NCBI GenBank assembly: GCA_046482855.1
Contig: JAWOEH010000081.1
Span: 1 to 10,557, forward strand
Length of the DNA stretch: 10,557 bases
Direction of reading: 5' to 3'
Source of the DNA: CAYVSF01 sp046482855
GTDB lineage: Bacteria; Bacteroidota; Bacteroidia; Bacteroidales; UBA12077
A program made the translations under genes and the position numbers. The notes beneath the pieces were generated by a model. That model saw only the letters and a program-made list of their open reading frames with translations. It was not told the DNA's origin and did no database searches. Below are positions 6,286 through 10,557 of the stretch, piece after piece. Each line of letters starts with the position of its first letter. The first letter of the stretch is position 1.

Positions 6286-6804
6286 TTACACCAATTTCTT
6301 TGCTGCCTCAATGGCTTTATCGTAATCGGGTTCATCGCCAATTTCGCTTACATATTCAACATATTGCACTTTGTTCTCTTTGTCAAGCACAACTACGCCT
6401 CGGGACAATAGGCGAAGCTCATCAATCAGAAATCCATATTTCTTGCCGAAGTCGGTATCCTTGTGATCCGAAAGGGTTACCAAATTAGTAATGCCTTCCG
6501 CTCCACAGAAACGACCCAGGGCAAAGGGCAAATCATTAGAAATGTTAATGATCACAATATCATTGCTTAAGGCATCTGCTTCTTTGTTAAATCGATGACT
6601 TTGCTTGGAACATACACCTGTATCGATAGAGGGATAAACAGAAAGGATCTTTACCTTTCCTTCAAAATCGTCAAGTGTTTTTGGTGTTAATGAGTTGTCG
6701 AGTGCTTTAAAATCAGGTCCATGATCTCCTACTCGAATTTCTCTTCCTACAAGAGTTACAGGTTTTCCCTGAAAAGTTACTTTTGTCTTATTCGTTTCCA
6801 TCAT
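6286..6804 (-). CDS. tpx: Thiol peroxidase (Tpx-type peroxiredoxin)
   Basis: The 172-residue product is an atypical 2-Cys peroxiredoxin that reduces hydrogen peroxide and organic hydroperoxides with electrons from thioredoxin. The peroxidatic cysteine is Cys65 in YPSIDTGVCSKQ. The resolving cysteine is Cys100 in DLPFALGRFCGAEG, 35 residues on, close to the 34 seen in E. coli Tpx (61/95). The leading VTFQGKPVTL and DFKALDNSL are also Tpx signatures. There is no signal peptide, so it is cytosolic. Two ATG codons are adjacent (6804 and 6801); neither has an SD sequence and either could be used. It lies downstream of clpC on the same strand but behind the clpC terminator, so an independent promoter is expected, though none matching TAnnTTTG is evident. 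Confidence 0.97.
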   Translation of the reverse strand: MMETNKTKVTFQGKPVTLVGREIRVGDHGPDFKALDNSLTPKTLDDFEGKVKILSVYPSIDTGVCSKQSHRFNKEADALSNDIVIINISNDLPFALGRFCGAEGITNLVTLSDHKDTDFGKKYGFLIDELRLLSRGVVVLDKENKVQYVEYVSEIGDEPDYDKAIEAAKKLV

Positions 6805-6820
6805 AATTTGCGTTTTTGCT

Positions 6821-6866
6821 GATAAAATAAAACCTGACTTTCTAACAAAAGAAGTCAGGCTTTGTT
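6821..6866 (-). terminator. Intrinsic terminator of clpC
   Basis: On the - strand CCTGACTT (6859-6852) pairs with AAGTCAGG (6840-6833) around an 11-base loop, extended outward by a wobble and A-T pairs, and is followed by the T-rich run TTTTATTTTATC (6832-6821). It lies about 30 bases past the clpC stop codon and separates it from tpx. Confidence 0.85.
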
Positions 6867-6888
6867 TATTGGAAAAGATTTTTTCTAT

Positions 6889-9402
6889 TTAATTGGATTC
6901 CGCATTTGTGATGGTTTTAATCTCAATTTCTTGTTCTTTTTCATTGAGTTCCACCATGATGGTTTCCCCTTCCTTAATATTGGTTTTTATTATCGCCTCG
7001 GCCATTGGATCTTCTAAATATTTTTGGATCGCACGTTTTAGCGGACGTGCTCCAAATTGTGTATCAAATCCTTTTTCCGCAATAAAATCTTTTGCTGCAG
7101 GCGAAATTTCAATTTTATAGCCCAGTGCATTTACCCGTTTGTAAAGTCCCTTTAACTCGATGTCGATAATCAGTTTGATATCTTCCTTCGAGAGAGAATT
7201 AAATATAACAACGTCATCGAGACGATTTAGAAATTCGGGGGCAAAAGAGCGTTTCAATGCACTATTGATGATGCTCTTGGCATGTGTGTTGGCAGCTTCG
7301 CGTCTGGCTTGAGTAGAGAAACCAACACCCTGACCGAAATCTTTCAATTGGCGCGAACCAATATTGGAGGTCATAATAATGATGGTGTTTCGGAAGTCAA
7401 TCCGACGGCCTAGGCTGTCAGTCAACTGTCCTTCATCAAGCACTTGCAGTAATAAGTGGAATACGTCGGGGTGTGCTTTCTCTATTTCATCAAGCAGCAC
7501 CACTGAGTAAGGTTTGCGACGCACTTTTTCGGTAAGCTGGCCACCTTCTTCGTACCCTACGTATCCTGGAGGAGCTCCAACCAATCGCGATACAGAGAAT
7601 TTCTCCATATACTCACTCATATCAATGCGAATGAGGTTGTCGGTGCTGTCAAACAAATATTGCGCTAATATTTTAGCCAACTGTGTTTTTCCTACACCTG
7701 TAGGGCCAAGGAATATAAAAGTACCAATAGGCTTGTTGGGATCTTTCAGTCCTGCCCGGTTACGTTGTATAGAACGTACAATTTTGGAAATGGCATCGTC
7801 CTGCCCCACAACGCTCTCTTTGATCTCTTCTTTCATTTTTAGCAGCCGTGTGCCTTCGGCCTGGGCAATTCGCTGTACGGGCACACCGGTCATCATGGCA
7901 ACAACTTCAGCCACTTCTTCTTCCGAAACAGTTTCTCTGTTTTGTGTTAGTTCTTTTTCCCAGGCTTCTTTTTCTTGATCGAGCGTTTCCATCATCTTTT
8001 TTTCCTTATCACGGAAACTGGCAGCTTTTTCGAAATTTTGCTCTTTTACGGCGCCAATTTTTTGCTCTCTGATGGTCTCAATCTCTTTTTCCAGTTCAAT
8101 TATTTTTTTAGGAACCGAAATGTTTGATATGTGCACTCTTGAACCGGCTTCGTCAAGCGCATCAATAGCCTTATCGGGCAAATGTCGATCGCTGATATAG
8201 CGCATGGTTAATTTCACACATGCATCCAGGGCTTCAACGGTATAGTTTACATTATGATGATCCTCGTAACGGGCCTTAATGTTTTTCAAGATCTCCAGGG
8301 TTTCCTCCTCGGAAGTGGGATCAACCAGCACTTTTTGGAAGCGACGTTCCAAAGCTCCATCCTTTTCAATGTGCTGACGATATTCATCCAGGGTGGTGGC
8401 TCCAATACATTGAATTTCACCACGAGCCAGTGCAGGCTTCAACATGTTGGCAGCATCCAGCGAACCCGTGGCGCCACCGGCTCCTACAATGGTATGTATT
8501 TCATCAATAAAAAGAATAATATTGGTGGTTTTGCTCAGCTCATTCAGGATTGCTTTCATGCGCTCCTCAAATTGTCCGCGATATTTCGTGCCTGCTACAA
8601 TAGAAGCTAAATCAATTGTGATAACGCGTTTATCGAAGAGCACACGTGATACCTTTCGCTGCACGATACGAAGAGCCAGCCCTTCAACAATTGCTGACTT
8701 TCCTACACCTGGTTCACCAATAAGTACCGGATTGTTCTTCTTTCGTCGGCTTAGAATTTGCGCCAGGCGTTCAATCTCTCTGTCGCGACCAACAATAGGA
8801 TCTAAAGCACTATCCTCTGCAGCTTTTGTTAAATCGATACCAAAATTGTCGAGCACCGGTGTGTCCGATTTTGATTTTCCCTGTTGGGGGTTTCGTCCGG
8901 GACCACCTCCGGAGCTTCCAAAGCTCATATCGGCTTCGTCTTCATCGCCAAAATCGGCTTTGTTTTCAGGTTGCATTCCTTCCATTTCACTCCTTACTGT
9001 TTGATAATCAATGTCTTGCTCCTCAAGTATTTGTGTTACCACACTATTTTCATCTTTTAAAATAGCTAATAACAAATGGCCGGTATTGATTGTGGATTGT
9101 TGAAAGGACTTTGCTTCCAGGTACACTAATTTCAGCGCTCTCTCTGCGGATTTAAACAGCGGTATGCTATCAATATCCTGGGTAGTCTCTTCCTGTGAGC
9201 GAATTCGATCTTCGATATTGTGCTTTAAGGCGAGTAGATCCACATCCAAATCTTCCAGCATGGTAACGGCCAAACCTTCTCCATCGCGCAGGATGCCCAA
9301 GAGCAGGTGTTCTGTTCCAATGTATGCATTCCCAAGGCGTATGGCTTCTTCCTTGCTATAGGCCAATACATCTTTTATTCGTTGCGAAAACTTTGCGTTC
9401 AT
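6889..9402 (-). CDS. clpC: ATP-dependent Clp protease ATP-binding subunit ClpC
   Basis: The 837-residue HSP100 unfoldase threads substrates into the ClpP protease chamber. The N domain (about 1-145) has two Clp_N repeats. An acidic and glycine-rich linker follows (about 150-182, including GDEDEAD and SSGGGPGRN). The first AAA+ module has Walker A GEPGVGKS at 229-236, Walker B FIDE at 298-301 and the pore motif KYRGQF. A short M domain (about 435-485) with the UVR-like stretch VKEQNFEKAASFRDKEKKM identifies ClpC, as ClpB has a much longer middle domain. The second module has Walker A GPTGVGKT at 566-573, the pore motif GYVG at 613-616 and Walker B LLDE at 636-639. A VGF tripeptide at 693-695 is the ClpP-docking loop. 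The ATG at 9402 has an SD sequence nine bases upstream and a well-matched promoter. It diverges from gyrA. Confidence 0.97.
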   Translation of the reverse strand: MNAKFSQRIKDVLAYSKEEAIRLGNAYIGTEHLLLGILRDGEGLAVTMLEDLDVDLLALKHNIEDRIRSQEETTQDIDSIPLFKSAERALKLVYLEAKSFQQSTINTGHLLLAILKDENSVVTQILEEQDIDYQTVRSEMEGMQPENKADFGDEDEADMSFGSSGGGPGRNPQQGKSKSDTPVLDNFGIDLTKAAEDSALDPIVGRDREIERLAQILSRRKKNNPVLIGEPGVGKSAIVEGLALRIVQRKVSRVLFDKRVITIDLASIVAGTKYRGQFEERMKAILNELSKTTNIILFIDEIHTIVGAGGATGSLDAANMLKPALARGEIQCIGATTLDEYRQHIEKDGALERRFQKVLVDPTSEEETLEILKNIKARYEDHHNVNYTVEALDACVKLTMRYISDRHLPDKAIDALDEAGSRVHISNISVPKKIIELEKEIETIREQKIGAVKEQNFEKAASFRDKEKKMMETLDQEKEAWEKELTQNRETVSEEEVAEVVAMMTGVPVQRIAQAEGTRLLKMKEEIKESVVGQDDAISKIVRSIQRNRAGLKDPNKPIGTFIFLGPTGVGKTQLAKILAQYLFDSTDNLIRIDMSEYMEKFSVSRLVGAPPGYVGYEEGGQLTEKVRRKPYSVVLLDEIEKAHPDVFHLLLQVLDEGQLTDSLGRRIDFRNTIIIMTSNIGSRQLKDFGQGVGFSTQARREAANTHAKSIINSALKRSFAPEFLNRLDDVVIFNSLSKEDIKLIIDIELKGLYKRVNALGYKIEISPAAKDFIAEKGFDTQFGARPLKRAIQKYLEDPMAEAIIKTNIKEGETIMVELNEKEQEIEIKTITNAESN

Positions 9403-9411
9403 ATAGTATTT

Positions 9412-9416
9412 CTCCT
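9412..9416 (-). promoter_or_regulatory. Shine-Dalgarno sequence of clpC
   Basis: On the - strand AGGAG stands nine bases before the clpC ATG, in the context GTTAGGAGAAATACTAT. Spacing is near ideal, which supports the start at 9402. An SD is unusual for a Bacteroidota gene. Confidence 0.55.
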
Positions 9417-9430
9417 AACTGGTGTATTAA

Positions 9431-9460
9431 CAAATTTACACATCAACAAACATATAACAA
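9431..9460 (-). promoter_or_regulatory. clpC promoter, Bacteroidota type
   Basis: On the - strand a TTG (9460-9458) is followed 19 bp later by TAAATTTG (9438-9431), an exact match to TAnnTTTG at ideal spacing. The leader would be about 25 bases and would contain the SD sequence. This is the best promoter match in the window. No CIRCE or CtsR-type heat-shock operator was seen near it. Confidence 0.65.
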
Positions 9461-9471
9461 AAATCTTTATG

Positions 9472-9498
9472 AAAAAAGGCAAGCATCATCCTGCCTTT
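9472..9498 (-). terminator. Orphan intrinsic terminator-like hairpin upstream of clpC
   Basis: On the - strand AAAGGCA (9498-9492) pairs with TGCCTTT (9481-9475) around a 10-base loop, and the T run continues to six T (9477-9472), giving a standard intrinsic terminator. It points toward clpC but lies upstream of the clpC promoter, and no known gene precedes it on that strand. It may end antisense transcription from the gyrA side, a small RNA, or a longer clpC leader. Confidence 0.5.
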
Positions 9499-9513
9499 GA
9501 TTTGTTGAAAAGT

Positions 9514-9561
9514 TTAAACAGTGTAGCGCTGCAGTTGTTCAAGGGAGCTTATTTTTTCCAT
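9514..9561 (-). other. 15-codon ORF upstream of the orphan terminator, speculative
   Basis: On the - strand an ATG at 9561 opens a 15-codon frame, MEKISSLEQLQRYTV, ending in TAA at 9516-9514, 16 bases before the terminator hairpin. No SD sequence precedes it; the nearest -7-like word is TCAATTTG (9588-9581), one mismatch from consensus at an important position. An ORF this short is expected by chance, so it is listed only because it sits just before an unexplained terminator. Confidence 0.12.
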
Positions 9562-9633
9562 GATTCCCGGGTTGTTTTCTCAAATTGATTGTTGATAAAA
9601 AACTGTTGAATTGTGAGTATTCAGTGGAGATAA

Positions 9634-9666
9634 TTTCGTGAAATTGGCGCTATTTTAGTACTTTTG
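9634..9666 (+). promoter_or_regulatory. Putative gyrA promoter
   Basis: TACTTTTG at 9659-9666 matches TAnnTTTG exactly. The best -33 candidate at suitable distance is TTTC at 9634-9637, 21 bp upstream, which lacks the final G; a better TTG at 9644-9646 is too close. Transcription would start near 9671 and give a leader of about 38 bases with no SD sequence. A 14-bp palindrome overlaps the -33 position. Confidence 0.45.
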
Positions 9667-9709
9667 TTTGCTGTGAAAATTTGAATATAACATACTAATC
9701 ATAAACCTT

Positions 9710-10557
9710 ATGGCAGAAGGAGAAAGAATAATAAAAGTAAACATTGAAGAGGAGATGAAGTCTGCCTACATCGATTATTCGATGTCGGTAATTGTCTCAA
9801 GAGCCTTACCTGATGTTCGCGATGGTTTGAAGCCTGTACATCGCCGAGTGCTATTTGGAATGTCGGAGTTGGGAATCTTATCCAGTAAAGGCTATAAGAA
9901 ATCAGCGCGTATTGTAGGAGAGGTGTTGGGTAAGTACCATCCTCATGGCGATTCATCGGTATACGAAGCGATGGTGCGAATGGCGCAACCCTGGTCGATG
10001 CGCTACCGCCTGGTTGACGGACAAGGAAACTTTGGATCGGTGGATGGCGATAGCCCTGCTGCAATGCGTTATACCGAAGCTCGTTTGCAAAAAATATCAG
10101 AAGAGACGCTCCGAGATCTTGATAAAGATACCGTCGATTTTCAGCTGAACTTTGATGATTCTTTGAAAGAACCAACAGTTCTGCCTACACGCGTACCTAT
10201 TCTTTTGGTAAATGGCGCTTCAGGTATTGCTGTGGGCATGGCTACCAACATGCCCCCACATAACTTGAATGATACAATCTTGGCCATTAAAGCTTATATT
10301 GATAACCGGGAAATTGAAATCGATGAGCTGACCAAAATTATAAAGGCTCCGGATTTTCCTACCGGTGGTATTATTTATGGCTACCAAGGCGTAAAAGAAG
10401 CTTATGAAACGGGTAGGGGACGTATCGTGTTGCGCAGTAAGGCCAATATTGAAACCACTCCTTCGGGTAAGGAGCAAATCATTGTTACCGAAATTCCCTA
10501 CCAAGTGAATAAGGCCGAGATGATTAAGCGAACCGCTGAGCTGGTAAACGATAAAAA
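9710..10557 (+). CDS. gyrA: DNA gyrase subunit A, N-terminal 282 codons (3' end outside window)
   Basis: The frame is open from ATG 9710 to the window edge. GyrA is the breakage-reunion subunit of DNA gyrase, which with GyrB introduces negative supercoils using ATP. The start MAEGERIIKVNIEEEMKSAYIDYSM and VSRALPDVRDGLKPVHRR are classic. The active-site tyrosine is Tyr121, with the preceding arginine Arg120, in AAMRYTE. The quinolone-resistance region reads HPHGDSSVYEAMVRMAQP: Ser82 (E. coli Ser83) is the sensitive-type residue, and Glu86 replaces E. coli Asp87, a natural variant also seen in other wild-type gyrases. GyrA rather than ParC is favoured by the GyrA-like QRDR and DGQGNFGSVDGDSPAAMRY, but the C-terminal GyrA box that would settle it is outside the window. 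It diverges from clpC across 307 bp. Confidence 0.95.
   Translation, partial: MAEGERIIKVNIEEEMKSAYIDYSMSVIVSRALPDVRDGLKPVHRRVLFGMSELGILSSKGYKKSARIVGEVLGKYHPHGDSSVYEAMVRMAQPWSMRYRLVDGQGNFGSVDGDSPAAMRYTEARLQKISEETLRDLDKDTVDFQLNFDDSLKEPTVLPTRVPILLVNGASGIAVGMATNMPPHNLNDTILAIKAYIDNREIEIDELTKIIKAPDFPTGGIIYGYQGVKEAYETGRGRIVLRSKANIETTPSGKEQIIVTEIPYQVNKAEMIKRTAELVNDK

Larger units (their letters stand above)
9403..9709. other. 307-bp divergent intergenic region between clpC and gyrA
   Basis: This is the only gap above 300 bp. From left to right it holds the clpC SD and promoter (- strand, 9412-9460), an orphan terminator-like hairpin oriented on the - strand (9472-9498), a 15-codon - strand ORF (9514-9561), a stretch without recognisable signals but with scattered TGTTGA words, a 14-bp palindrome (9632-9645) and the gyrA -7 element (9659-9666). 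I see no tRNA, repeat array or mobile element in it. Confidence 0.6.

Noticed and set aside
6893..9361. Several open frames of 65-186 codons on the + strand opposite clpC.
   Set aside because: They are antisense frames over a strongly coding gene, with serine/arginine-rich low-complexity translations and no start signals or family features.
9512..9571. Cluster of short perfect palindromes: GTTTAAAC, AGCGCT, CTGCAG and CCCGGG within 60 bp.
   Set aside because: 6-bp palindromes occur about once per 64 positions; four in this stretch is only a mild excess, and they share no common motif.
9307..9588. 93-codon + strand frame running from the clpC 5' end into the intergenic region.
   Set aside because: It overlaps the clpC start, promoter and terminator hairpin on the opposite strand and has no recognisable start signal or family similarity.
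9590..9612. TGTTGATAA on the + strand (TTATCAACA on the -) plus further TGTTGA words near gyrA, resembling DnaA boxes and a replication origin.
   Set aside because: Only one sequence comes within one mismatch of the DnaA box; there is no box cluster, no dnaA, dnaN or gyrB nearby, and the region is A/T-rich, so such words are expected.
9776..10069. Possible fluoroquinolone-resistance substitution in GyrA (Glu86 where E. coli has Asp87).
   Set aside because: Glu at this position is a common natural state in wild-type gyrases, and the key serine (Ser82) is intact.
9708..10504. Frames of 155 and 94 codons on the - strand within gyrA.
   Set aside because: They lie opposite unmistakable GyrA coding sequence and resemble no protein.

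Overview
This is an ordinary housekeeping stretch of a Bacteroidota chromosome, most likely class Bacteroidia; I cannot name a genus. Four things point there. A DUF6340-type protein and a DUF4295 mini-protein are both families I associate with Bacteroidota. The order cinA-rpmB-rpmG-DUF4295-ftsY-rimO looks typical of that phylum. FtsY lacks a long acidic A domain. Several gene starts are preceded by the Bacteroidota promoter pattern TTG-N(17-23)-TAnnTTTG, usually with A/T-rich leaders and no Shine-Dalgarno (SD) sequence. I saw no mobile element, CRISPR array, tRNA or rRNA gene, and no gene that looks recently transferred.

Layout. Bases 1-557 hold the 3' end of a DUF6340-type gene. Bases 599-3120 carry an M48/Ste24-like membrane zinc protease and cinA, 26 bp apart. 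Bases 3149-3880 form a compact unit: promoter, leader hairpin, rpmB (bL28), rpmG (bL33), a 50-residue DUF4295 protein and a strong intrinsic terminator. Bases 3939-6203 carry ftsY and rimO, 21 bp apart. All of these are on the + strand. A perfect 23-bp inverted repeat at 6221-6269 separates rimO from convergent tpx (6286-6804, -). Upstream of tpx on the - strand lies clpC (6889-9402, -) with its own terminator. A 307-bp divergent region (9403-9709) holds the clpC and gyrA promoters plus an unexplained - strand terminator. The window ends inside gyrA (9710 onward, +).

How the genes relate. The middle of the window concerns making and using ribosomes: two large-subunit proteins, a probable phylum-specific ribosomal protein, the receptor that docks translating ribosomes at the membrane (FtsY), and the enzyme that methylthiolates ribosomal protein uS12 (RimO). 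The flanks concern stress and upkeep: a membrane protease, a ClpP-partner unfoldase, a thiol peroxidase, pyridine-nucleotide salvage and DNA gyrase.

I found no undescribed multi-gene system. The observations most worth a second look are small: the orphan terminator and 15-codon ORF between gyrA and clpC; clear SD-like sequences before rpmG and clpC in a phylum that rarely uses them; an almost leaderless promoter for the M48 protease; the long perfect hairpin between rimO and tpx; and the DUF4295 protein in the ribosomal unit.
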